Assembly: GCA_934130005.1 (NCBI GenBank)
Contig: CAKOXD010000013.1
Span: 1 to 15,220 of the forward strand
Origin: an uncultured Bacilli bacterium
GTDB taxonomy: Bacteria > Bacillota_I > Bacilli_A > RF39 > UBA660
Direction of reading: 5' to 3'
Length of the DNA: 15,220 bases
Shown: positions 5,804-13,640 of the stretch, piece by piece
Layout of the letters: every line of letters begins with the position of its first letter
Position numbering within the stretch: the first letter of the stretch is position 1
Program-made: the position numbers and the translations under genes
The notes under the pieces: model-generated
Told to the model about the DNA's origin: nothing
Seen by the model: the letters and a program-made list of their open reading frames with translations, nothing else
Databases searched by the model: none

Positions 5804-7783
5804 ATGAAATCTGATATTGCTAAAATAAGTAGATTATATGAAAGCACATATTCTGATTTTATTAGTAATGGTTTTAAAGAAAAAGATAGTTTTTATTTAT
5901 TAAACGATATTTTAATTATGATATGTTTACAATCTAAATATAATGAAGATTATATGATGAATTTTGAAGAGTTTAAGAATAAGATAAAACTTTATGAAGA
6001 TGGATTAGGAACTCCATTATTCTTTAAAAAATACAATTCTATTAAATCAAATATTGATTTTAATAATATTTATATTAAATTCAAAGAATTAATTGATATA
6101 AATAACAATGATTATGATAATATTCAAACATTATTAGGATATGTGCTAGAAAAGCATATTAATCGAAGAAAAACTGGATCTTACTATACTCCAGATGATA
6201 CAACTAAGTATATTACTCATTATTCAATATTAATTTCGTTATTTAATAAATTAAATGGTAGTATCCAAAGTAAATTAAAGTCGTCTATTAATAATATTAT
6301 AAAGAAGTATAATTTGAGTGATGCTATTAAAGAACAGTATGATTTAATTAAATATAATGTGGATTTAGAAGTTATATTAAACGAATTGTTTTCAACATTC
6401 AGTGATGATGAATTAAATGAAATTAATAAAGAAATAAACAATTTAAAAGTTATAGATCCTACGTGTGGATCAGGAGCATTTATTATTACAGCATTTGATT
6501 TTATTTATACGCTTAAAGAAAAAATTAATTTTAAAGTAAAAATGAATATTGAAAATGAAGTTGTTAATATTTTAAGAATGTTACATGGATTAGATAATTC
6601 ATATGAAGCCATTAGTTTATTAAAAATGAGATTGATTTTGAAAACAATTTCTAAAGGATTAATGCCTAAAAACTTTGAAGAAATATTCAGTAAAAATTTC
6701 ATTCTTGCTGATGCGTTCACAGGAAGAGATTATGTAATTATAGATTCACATAAAAATTCATTTAATTGGACAAGATTTGGATACAAATTTGATTGTATTA
6801 TTGGTAATCCTCCATACGTAGAAAGTAAGGGAATGCTTTTAAATAATTTTTATTCAATAAAGTGTGGAAATTTATACGCATATACAATAGAGAGATCTTA
6901 CAATATTTTAAGTGACAATGGTATTATATCATTTATTGTCCCATTACCTTTAATATCAACTCCAAGAATGAAACCAATTAGAGATTATATGTTTAAAAAT
7001 TCTTCAAAAATATATATTAGTACTTATGCTGATAGACCAGGATGCATATTTAAAGGTGTACATCAAAGGCTAACAATATTTTTTGCGAATAAATCTTCAG
7101 ATAAATGTAGTTTATTTAGTTCTTCATATAATTATTGGTATAACAGTGAAAGAGAAAATTTATTTAAAAATATAAAATATATTGAAAACAATGACTTCGT
7201 TAATATTCCAAAATTCGGCAAAAAAATAGAAAAAAGTATCCTTTCTAAAGTAAATAAAATTGAAAATAAGTTGCCAAAAATTTTTAATCAGAAAGATGGA
7301 GAATATAAGTTGTATTTAAGTACAAGATTGGGATTATGGAGTAAATGCTTTATGCATGAAATAGAAACAAATGAAATAAAACAAATAAATTGTGAATCAC
7401 AAACTCAACAACGAATTTTAAATTGTTTCTTTAATTCCTCAACATTTTATTATCTTTGGATTTTATTATCTGATTGTTGGCATGTTACATTATTGGATGT
7501 CGATAATATAAAATTTGACTATTTAAAATTGAATAATGAAGAAATTAAAAAATTAGAAAAATTATCAATTAAATTAGAAAAGGATTTAGAAAAAAACAAA
7601 AAACATATCGGTTCTAAACAAGTTGAATACGAATATAAACACAAATATTCTAAATCTATAATTGATGATATAGATAGAATAATTGGAAAAATTTATAATT
7701 TTACAGATGAAGAAATTGAGTACATTATTAATTATGCATACAAATATAGAATGAATGATCTAGCAGAGGAGGTAGAATCATGA
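5804..7783 (+). CDS. Eco57I-class N6-adenine DNA methyltransferase
   Basis: A 659-residue S-adenosylmethionine-dependent methyltransferase predicted to methylate adenine in a specific DNA site. Key elements in order: GSYYTP (125-130), the usual entry of this class; motif I DPTCGSGAF (218-226) binding SAM; LADAF (301-305); and catalytic motif IV NPPY (335-338). The C-terminal third (about 400-655) is a probable target-recognition region with a helical tail ending in FTDEEIEYIINYAYKYR. There is no PD-(D/E)XK nuclease at the N-terminus, so it looks like a modification-only enzyme rather than a fused type IIG protein. GGGAGG precedes the start. The TGA stop overlaps the next ATG (ATGA at 7780-7783), so it is translationally coupled to the cytosine methyltransferase. 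It is intact. The target sequence cannot be predicted. Confidence 0.92.
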   Translation: MKSDIAKISRLYESTYSDFISNGFKEKDSFYLLNDILIMICLQSKYNEDYMMNFEEFKNKIKLYEDGLGTPLFFKKYNSIKSNIDFNNIYIKFKELIDINNNDYDNIQTLLGYVLEKHINRRKTGSYYTPDDTTKYITHYSILISLFNKLNGSIQSKLKSSINNIIKKYNLSDAIKEQYDLIKYNVDLEVILNELFSTFSDDELNEINKEINNLKVIDPTCGSGAFIITAFDFIYTLKEKINFKVKMNIENEVVNILRMLHGLDNSYEAISLLKMRLILKTISKGLMPKNFEEIFSKNFILADAFTGRDYVIIDSHKNSFNWTRFGYKFDCIIGNPPYVESKGMLLNNFYSIKCGNLYAYTIERSYNILSDNGIISFIVPLPLISTPRMKPIRDYMFKNSSKIYISTYADRPGCIFKGVHQRLTIFFANKSSDKCSLFSSSYNYWYNSERENLFKNIKYIENNDFVNIPKFGKKIEKSILSKVNKIENKLPKIFNQKDGEYKLYLSTRLGLWSKCFMHEIETNEIKQINCESQTQQRILNCFFNSSTFYYLWILLSDCWHVTLLDVDNIKFDYLKLNNEEIKKLEKLSIKLEKDLEKNKKHIGSKQVEYEYKHKYSKSIIDDIDRIIGKIYNFTDEEIEYIINYAYKYRMNDLAEEVES

Positions 7784-8901
7784 AAGTAATAGATTTATTT
7801 GCCGGTGTTGGCGGATTAAGTTCTGGATTCAGAAAAGCTGGTTATGATATAGTTTTAGCAAACGAGATAGATAAAAGTATATCGGATAGTTACAAAAAAA
7901 ATCATCCAGATACTTTGATGGTAAATGATGATATTAAAAATTTTATACCGTATTTAGATGAATTAAATGATAAGGTTGATGTTATTATAGGTGGACCTCC
8001 ATGTCAAGGATTTAGTATGGCTGGTGCAAGAATAAGAAAAAAGAATGCATTTCTTGAAGATCCAAGAAACTTCTTATTTAGAAATTATTTTGAAGTAGTT
8101 CAAAAAGTAGAACCAAAATATTTTATAATGGAAAATGTTCCAGGAATGCTTTCTATGTCGAATGGTAAAATTATCGAAGAAATTGAAAATCTATTTTCTG
8201 ATGAAAATAATTTTAAAAAAGGAAAGTATTATATCTATAAGCAAGTATTATGTGCGAGTGATTATGGAGTTCCACAAGACAGGCATCGTTTAATAATATT
8301 TGGATCAAAGAAAAAAATAAATTTTAAAAAAGCTTTTGAAGAAACAAAAAACAGAATGATAAAATCAGGAAAAATTAAAAAAGCTACAATATATGATGCA
8401 ATTTCAGATTTAAATTATTTATCAAGTGGTGAAGGTGACTTTGAACAAGATTATAAGAATAAACCATTAACTGAATATCAAAAGGAAAGAAGAAAGAATT
8501 CTAAATATTTATTCAATCATAAAGCGACAACTCATAATAAAGTTGCAATTGACAGAATTAATGAATTAAAACCTGGTGGAAGACGATTAGATTTGAAAGA
8601 AGGGAAAAATATAAAATCTGTTCATAGTGGTGCATATGGAAGGATGAGATGGGAAGATTTATCTAAAACGATTATTACACGTTTTGATACACCATCATCA
8701 GGGGTATACATACATCCAGAACAATCAAGAACTATTACCCCTAGGGAAGCTGCTAGATTACAATCTTTTGATGATGATTTTATATTTTATGGAAATAAAA
8801 GTTCAGTAATTAAACAAATAGGTAATGCAGTACCGCCATTATTAGCTTATTATTTAGCTAATGTTATTAAAGATGTTGAGGAGGGAAAGTACGATGAATA
8901 A
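7780..8901 (+). CDS. DNA (cytosine-5) methyltransferase
   Basis: A 373-residue C5-cytosine methyltransferase. The conserved blocks are in canonical order: motif I DLFAGVGGLSSGF (5-17), motif IV GGPPCQGFS (71-79) with nucleophile C75, motif VI ENV (118-120), motif VIII QDRHRLIIFG (166-175), a target-recognition region about 180-315, motif IX PREAARLQSF (321-330), and motif X QIGNAVPP (346-353). It is complete and of normal length. AGGAGG lies upstream of the ATG, which overlaps the previous stop. The end overlaps the start of the next gene by 8 bp. In this operon it should protect the restriction site together with the adenine methyltransferase, one mark perhaps on each strand of an asymmetric site. 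It could alternatively create the mark that McrBC reads, but that would be self-destructive. Confidence 0.96.
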   Translation: MKVIDLFAGVGGLSSGFRKAGYDIVLANEIDKSISDSYKKNHPDTLMVNDDIKNFIPYLDELNDKVDVIIGGPPCQGFSMAGARIRKKNAFLEDPRNFLFRNYFEVVQKVEPKYFIMENVPGMLSMSNGKIIEEIENLFSDENNFKKGKYYIYKQVLCASDYGVPQDRHRLIIFGSKKKINFKKAFEETKNRMIKSGKIKKATIYDAISDLNYLSSGEGDFEQDYKNKPLTEYQKERRKNSKYLFNHKATTHNKVAIDRINELKPGGRRLDLKEGKNIKSVHSGAYGRMRWEDLSKTIITRFDTPSSGVYIHPEQSRTITPREAARLQSFDDDFIFYGNKSSVIKQIGNAVPPLLAYYLANVIKDVEEGKYDE

Positions 8902-10417
8902 TGATTTAAAAATGTTTTTAGATGATATTGTTGATAGAGGACCACAAATTGATTATTGGTTTATGACTAAACAATCAATAAAAATTGATTTTATTTTATA
9001 TGTTGCACAGATTATTGATAGATATCAAATGTCAGGAAAAATAATGGATTTTGCAACATTTTATAAGAAACAATTTAATGATAATCCAGATATGAAAGCA
9101 AAATATCCTAACCAGATTAGTGATAATACATTTAGAAATGCAATTATATGTGAATATCTTGGATTATCTTATCGTACATCTTCTCAGTATAAAGATGATT
9201 ATGTTACGGAAGCATATGAAATGATATCTAAATACATTAAAACTGCTGAGGATTTAGAAATATATCATGAATTAATTGAAAGACAAATTGAGAAATTAGC
9301 GTTTAACGTTTTACCTGGAAATGAACGATATGGAGAAGTAACTGTTTTTGCAATTATGTTATTATATAAAATTTTATATGAATTATATAAAAGAACAGGC
9401 TCATCTAAAATATCTTATAACGAATTTATCATTTTTGTTATGAGAACTAAAAAGTATTCTGATTGGGAAAAATGCTTAAATCTTATTGAAGAAAGTAGAA
9501 AAGTGGAAGATTTTGATAAATCAGAATATATTGATAAAATTGTTAAACAAGCATATGTCGATGATATAAGATTTGATGAGTTATTTCCAGAGTTGCCACA
9601 TATTAAATATATAAGTGATCAATCTTTTGAAATTGCTGATGACGAATCAGTTGTATATATAAAAAATGTAATTGATAAATTTGAAAATTCTAGATACTGT
9701 GAAATATCAGAAAAAAAAGAAGTTAGAGAGTTTCTTTGTAGTTCGGAATATTTTGATGGACCTTTAGATCATGATTTGGATATTAATAATATTAACAATC
9801 AAATATCATTAGATAAGTTGGATGAAACTGTAGAAGAGGAAATTAAAGAAGAAAGAGCTATTAAAAAGAATCCAAGAAAAGTTAGAAACGTTGATAATAC
9901 AACATCTATTCAAATTATTGAGTTTCCTGATGAGACATATAAGAAAAAAACAAATTTTGATAGTGCACCAACTGTAAAATTATATAATTTTGAGAAGATT
10001 AATAAAAGAAAAGCCAAGAATGGTAAAAAAGCAGAAGAATTAGTTGTAGATTATGAAAAATTAAAATTAGCTAAACTTGGTTATACCAATTTAGTTAATA
10101 TCGTAGAACAAGTATCAAAGACTAAAGGTGATGGATTAGGATATGATGTTTTCTCTTTTGATATTATTGATGGTAATCCAGTTCCAATTTACATTGAAGT
10201 TAAGGGAACTACTATGAACGAAAATTCACCATTTGATATTACTAGAAATGAATTAGATGTAGCTAAAATTCATGGTAAAAGTTATAAAATCTATAGAATA
10301 TCTTCATTAGGTGACAATATTGCAAATTGTTTTATAATTGATGGTGATCAATTATTAAATAGTATGGAACTTGTTCCTATGAGTTTTAAAGTATTTAAGA
10401 AAGATGAAGAGGAGTAA
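8894..10417 (+). CDS. Protein with C-terminal NOV_C (DUF3883) nuclease-like domain
   Basis: 507 residues from the ATG at 8894, chosen because AGGAGGG (8879-8885) lies 8 bases ahead; an in-frame start at 8861 would overlap the previous gene by 41 bp and has no such site. Residues 1-300 are a helical region I do not recognise. About 305-360 is charged and probably a linker. About 375-480 resembles the NOV_C/DUF3883 domain: KKAEELVVDYEK, then GYDVFSFD (D418) and IEVKGT (E435, K437). This gives the glutamate...D...ExK pattern of a PD-(D/E)XK-type nuclease fold. NOV_C proteins often sit beside McrB-like ATPases and methyltransferases in defence loci. Here it may be an extra nuclease, the site-recognition subunit, or both. 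The ATG overlaps the cytosine methyltransferase stop codon, and the next gene follows after 5 nt. Confidence 0.75.
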   Translation: MNNDLKMFLDDIVDRGPQIDYWFMTKQSIKIDFILYVAQIIDRYQMSGKIMDFATFYKKQFNDNPDMKAKYPNQISDNTFRNAIICEYLGLSYRTSSQYKDDYVTEAYEMISKYIKTAEDLEIYHELIERQIEKLAFNVLPGNERYGEVTVFAIMLLYKILYELYKRTGSSKISYNEFIIFVMRTKKYSDWEKCLNLIEESRKVEDFDKSEYIDKIVKQAYVDDIRFDELFPELPHIKYISDQSFEIADDESVVYIKNVIDKFENSRYCEISEKKEVREFLCSSEYFDGPLDHDLDINNINNQISLDKLDETVEEEIKEERAIKKNPRKVRNVDNTTSIQIIEFPDETYKKKTNFDSAPTVKLYNFEKINKRKAKNGKKAEELVVDYEKLKLAKLGYTNLVNIVEQVSKTKGDGLGYDVFSFDIIDGNPVPIYIEVKGTTMNENSPFDITRNELDVAKIHGKSYKIYRISSLGDNIANCFIIDGDQLLNSMELVPMSFKVFKKDEEE

Positions 10418-10422
10418 TAATT

Positions 10423-12309
10423 ATGAATGATAATATAAGATTAATATATCTAGAAGATCAACATGTAGATACAAATCCATTTACTGATGATTTTAATTAT
10501 TATGTTTTATATGAATATTTGTTCAACGGTTCTTCTATGAAGACAATTGAAGATAATTATTATCGAGATGATAAAGGAAGAGGATTCGATGCATCAAGAG
10601 TATTAGCATATTTTAAGATACCTAATAATGATGATAATAAAAATATTTATCATGGACTAGATGTTCAAGACGTAGGAAATTTTCTAATTAATAATTCCAA
10701 TCCTGATTATAGAAAAATTGGTGAAGTTTTAACTAAAAATTTAGTGGAAAATGTTGATTCTTCATTAGTAGGAGCATTCAAAAAATATTATAATAAAAAT
10801 CTTGTTAATCTTGTATCTAATGAAAAATATTGTGTTGATAAAAGAGAAAAATTTAAAAAGAAATATCCTATAGAACGTATTAACACACTTTCATTGGAAG
10901 AATATGCTTTGGGCGGAGCAAATTATAAAAAATCACTATGTTATAAGTTGGAATTTGGAGAATATAAAGATGCCGGTCCTGGAATTGGTGGCTCTACAGC
11001 TGCAAAATTTGGTATATATAAGCATAGTGAAAATGAATATTATGGTAAAGGAAATCAATTAATAAATAATCCACATGAATTTTGGGAAAACTTCAAATAT
11101 CAATTATATATGTTCCTAAAGGAATATGGTAATTCTGATGTTCCAATAAAAGCTGTTGAAAAGTACCCGTTACTAGCTGGAACAAGTATGTTATTAACAA
11201 AATTATTATATATTTATTATCCTGACAAATTTTTAAATATTTGTTCAAAAAATAAACTATATGTATTAATGCAATATTTTGGTTATTCTTGTGAAAGTAA
11301 TTTACAAGCTGAAGAATTATCTTTTTTACTAAATAAATATATTAGAAGAGATGTACCTGAAGTTAATAATAATGATACTCAATATTTAGGATCAAGTTTA
11401 TGGCATTTCATTGATGATGTAATAAATGATAAAGATGAAAATGAATCAACTATTAATAAAAAATATATAGTATCAAATTTTTTAGATGATGTATTTATGA
11501 ATGAAAATGATTATTACGATTTAAGAAATTTACTAGATACTAAAATGAACATTATATTACAAGGTTCACCTGGTGTTGGTAAAACATTTATGGCTAAAAG
11601 ATTAGCATATTCCATAATTGGAGAAAAAGATGAAGATAAAATATTATCTTTACAATTTCATCAAAACTATTCTTATGAAGATTTTATTGAAGGTATTAGA
11701 CCTAATAAAAATAATGAATTCGAATTGAAAGATGGTGTTTTTAAAGAATTCTGTGAAAAAGCTAAGAATGATAAAAATAGTAAATATTATTGCATAATTG
11801 ATGAAATTAATAGAGGTAATTTAAGCAAAATTCTTGGAGAATTAATGTTATTAATAGAGAATGATAAAAGAGAAGAGGAAAAGGTTGTTTTACCTTATTC
11901 TGGAGATGTTTTCTATGTTCCTAATAATGTTTATATTATTGGAATGATGAATACAGCTGATAGATCATTAGCTATGGTTGATTATGCTTTAAGAAGAAGA
12001 TTTGCTTTTTATGAAGTTGATCCTGCATTTAGCAAGCCTGAATTTAAAAAATATTTAACCATTAAAAATAATATTAATGCAGATTTTGTTGAACAATTAT
12101 GTTCAAAATTTATTAAAATCAATGAAAATATTGAAAATGATTTAAATAAAGGTTTCAAAATAGGTCACAGCTATTTTGTTGATAAATTAAAAGTTGATGA
12201 TTTACAAAACTCTTATAATAATATTGTAAAATATGAAATATTACCATTATTAAAAGAATATTGGATTGATGATGAAGATAAAATAAAAGAATATTCAGAT
12301 ATGTTATAG
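10423..12309 (+). CDS. mcrB: McrB-type AAA+ motor subunit of a restriction enzyme
   Basis: A 628-residue NTP-driven motor predicted to translocate DNA and activate the McrC nuclease. The C-terminal half is a McrB-family AAA+ domain: Walker A GSPGVGKT (381-388), LQFHQNYSYEDFIEG (410-424), Walker B CIIDEINRG (457-465), the MNTADRS signature (509-515), which matches the McrB GTPase family, and arginines RRRF (524-527). The N-terminal half (1-345) is not a DUF3578 methyl-cytosine-binding domain that I can see. It contains a segment with LEFGEYKDAGPGIGG and STAAKFGIY (about 176-199), then helices. This half probably sets which DNA is recognised. GAGGAG precedes the start, and spacing to the neighbours is 5 and 9 nt. 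Subunit identity is secure; substrate is not. Confidence 0.9.
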   Translation: MNDNIRLIYLEDQHVDTNPFTDDFNYYVLYEYLFNGSSMKTIEDNYYRDDKGRGFDASRVLAYFKIPNNDDNKNIYHGLDVQDVGNFLINNSNPDYRKIGEVLTKNLVENVDSSLVGAFKKYYNKNLVNLVSNEKYCVDKREKFKKKYPIERINTLSLEEYALGGANYKKSLCYKLEFGEYKDAGPGIGGSTAAKFGIYKHSENEYYGKGNQLINNPHEFWENFKYQLYMFLKEYGNSDVPIKAVEKYPLLAGTSMLLTKLLYIYYPDKFLNICSKNKLYVLMQYFGYSCESNLQAEELSFLLNKYIRRDVPEVNNNDTQYLGSSLWHFIDDVINDKDENESTINKKYIVSNFLDDVFMNENDYYDLRNLLDTKMNIILQGSPGVGKTFMAKRLAYSIIGEKDEDKILSLQFHQNYSYEDFIEGIRPNKNNEFELKDGVFKEFCEKAKNDKNSKYYCIIDEINRGNLSKILGELMLLIENDKREEEKVVLPYSGDVFYVPNNVYIIGMMNTADRSLAMVDYALRRRFAFYEVDPAFSKPEFKKYLTIKNNINADFVEQLCSKFIKINENIENDLNKGFKIGHSYFVDKLKVDDLQNSYNNIVKYEILPLLKEYWIDDEDKIKEYSDML

Positions 12310-12318
12310 GAGTTTCTT

Positions 12319-13413
12319 ATGAATAAGTTTAAAGTTCCTATAAAAAACGCCTTATTCATGTATAGTTATATATGGGATAAGGTAGATTCAATGGATTTGA
12401 CCAATCTTGATTCTAATGATGATTTTAAATCATCAGATATATATGCTGAATTATTTATTATAAATATTAAAAAAATATTATTAAAAGGATTATATAAAGA
12501 ATATATTAATAAAAATGATTGCTTAAAATCTGTAAAAGGAAGAATTGATTTTAAATCGTCCTTAGACAAACAAACACTAGTTAATGGCAAAATATATTGT
12601 GATTTTGATGAATTTGAAGAAAATAATATTTTTAATCAAATATTAAAAAGTGTATCATTAAAATTATATAAAGCAAGTGATATTTCAACTGAAAATAAGA
12701 AAAAATTAAATAATATTATATTTCATTTTACTAAAGTTGATTATATCGAAATAGATAAAAGTACATTTAAAAACCTAAAATTTAATAGGATGAATGATTA
12801 TTATTTTTTAACTCTTAAAATATGCGAATTAATTAATAATAATCAAATGTTAAGTGAAGAAACAGGAAAGTATGAATTTTTTGATTTATTTAATGATGAT
12901 AAGAATATGAATTCAATATTTGAATTGTTTGTAAATAAATTTTATTTTTACGAATTAGATAAAAAGTATAAGGTTAAATATCAAAGTGTTCTTAAGTGGA
13001 ATTTTGAGGGTGGAAATAATGATATTTTACCTGACATGAAGATGGATACTCTTATTTCTTCAAAGGATGAAACTATTATTCTAGACACAAAATATTATAA
13101 AGAATACTTATCTACTAATTATGATAAAAAGACGTTAATTAGTGCTAATATGTATCAAATGCTAGCATATTTAAATAATATAAATGCAACAAACAATCTT
13201 AAGGGCATTCTTTTATACCCTCTACCATTCGATTTAGAACCAATTAATGAATCATATAATGCAAAAGTTGTTTCAAATGTAGATGGTGTTCAAGATGCAA
13301 AAATACAATTTATAACAATTGATTTATCAAAAAATTGGAAAGAAATAAGTTATGATTTATTATCTATAGTTGATATGGAATTAGCAGAAAAAAAGAAAAT
13401 TGAATTATCATAG
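12319..13413 (+). CDS. mcrC: McrC-type nuclease subunit
   Basis: A 364-residue partner of the McrB motor. The N-terminus VPIKNALFMYSYIWD (about 6-20) and the KGRIDF (73-78) and FEENN (99-103) motifs are typical of the McrC family (short, LlaJI-like form). The C-terminal part has a PD-(D/E)XK nuclease core: D239 in LPDMKMD, then D256 and K258 in IILDTKYYK, with a following helix NMYQMLAY. The start has TAGGAG 7 bases upstream, which overlaps the mcrB stop. It is the last gene of the packed operon, with an inverted-repeat terminator candidate at 13528-13570 behind it. In McrBC complexes McrC stimulates NTP hydrolysis and supplies cleavage. It is intact, so the machine should be active. Confidence 0.9.
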   Translation: MNKFKVPIKNALFMYSYIWDKVDSMDLTNLDSNDDFKSSDIYAELFIINIKKILLKGLYKEYINKNDCLKSVKGRIDFKSSLDKQTLVNGKIYCDFDEFEENNIFNQILKSVSLKLYKASDISTENKKKLNNIIFHFTKVDYIEIDKSTFKNLKFNRMNDYYFLTLKICELINNNQMLSEETGKYEFFDLFNDDKNMNSIFELFVNKFYFYELDKKYKVKYQSVLKWNFEGGNNDILPDMKMDTLISSKDETIILDTKYYKEYLSTNYDKKTLISANMYQMLAYLNNINATNNLKGILLYPLPFDLEPINESYNAKVVSNVDGVQDAKIQFITIDLSKNWKEISYDLLSIVDMELAEKKKIELS

Positions 13414-13417
13414 TAGT

Positions 13418-13479
13418 TTGCGTCACTTGCGTCACTTAGATATGTGTGGGTACACAAAAACAAGTGTCATAAGTGTCAT
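13418..13479. repeat. Symmetric repeat array: tandem 9-mers around a hairpin
   Basis: TTGCGTCAC is repeated in tandem (13418-13426, 13427-13435). Then comes a perfect hairpin TGTGT-GGGT-ACACA (13443-13456), and then AAGTGTCAT in tandem (13462-13470, 13471-13479). The flanking arms are inverted to each other in their core: two CACTT units on the left face two AAGTG units on the right with equal 9-bp spacing. The whole forms a 62-bp nested, imperfect palindrome beginning 4 bp after the mcrC stop. It could be a terminator-like structure, an iteron-type protein site, or the end of an inserted cassette. Confidence 0.7.
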
Positions 13480-13503
13480 AACATGTTATAAAAATAGTAA
13501 AAA

Positions 13504-13586
13504 TTTAACATATTTAAATTAAATGTTAAAAAGTATATATAGTTTTAATTTATCTATTTATACTTTTTTTGTTAATCAATGTTAAA
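13504..13586. promoter_or_regulatory. Three ATGTTAAA sites ahead of the HTH protein gene
   Basis: TTTAACAT (13504-13511) and ATGTTAAA (13523-13530) form a perfect 8-bp inverted repeat around an ATTTAAAT centre. A third copy, ATGTTAAA (13579-13586), overlaps the -35 region of the promoter at 13582-13610. Repeated 8-mers over a promoter suggest an operator set. The HTH-containing product of 13641-14483 is the obvious candidate regulator, but AT-richness raises the chance of coincidence. Confidence 0.35.
13528..13570. terminator. Possible terminator of the restriction-modification operon
   Basis: AAAAAGTATA (13528-13537) and TATACTTTTT (13559-13568) are a perfect 10-bp inverted repeat with a 21-nt loop. 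The right arm runs into T7 (13564-13570). The stem is AT-only apart from one pair and the loop is long, so it would be a weak terminator. Its symmetry could serve both directions. Confidence 0.4.
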
Positions 13587-13610
13587 TTTATCAAATAATA
13601 GTGATATAAT
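13582..13610 (+). promoter_or_regulatory. Promoter of the 280-residue HTH protein gene
   Basis: TATAAT at 13605-13610 is preceded by TGA (an extended -10). A poor -35, TTAAAT (13582-13587), lies 17 bp upstream. The GTGATATAAT block is identical to that of the repressor promoter (5212-5221). The start codon at 13641 follows 30 bases later, after AAGGTGG. Confidence 0.6.
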
Positions 13611-13640
13611 AAATATTAAACTTTTTAAGGTGGTGAAAAT

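Noticed and set aside
6220..6720. Two short minus-strand frames within the adenine methyltransferase gene
   Set aside because: Both lie opposite conserved methyltransferase sequence including motif I, have no start signals, and encode low-complexity Ile/Phe/Ser-rich products.
12366..12590. 74-codon minus-strand frame inside mcrC
   Set aside because: It is opposite the conserved N-terminal part of McrC, with no ribosome binding site.
5804..13413. BREX, DISARM or classical type I restriction system
   Set aside because: There are no PglZ, BrxC, SNF2/DUF1998 helicase, HsdR or HsdS-like genes. The ATPase is McrB-type and pairs with McrC.
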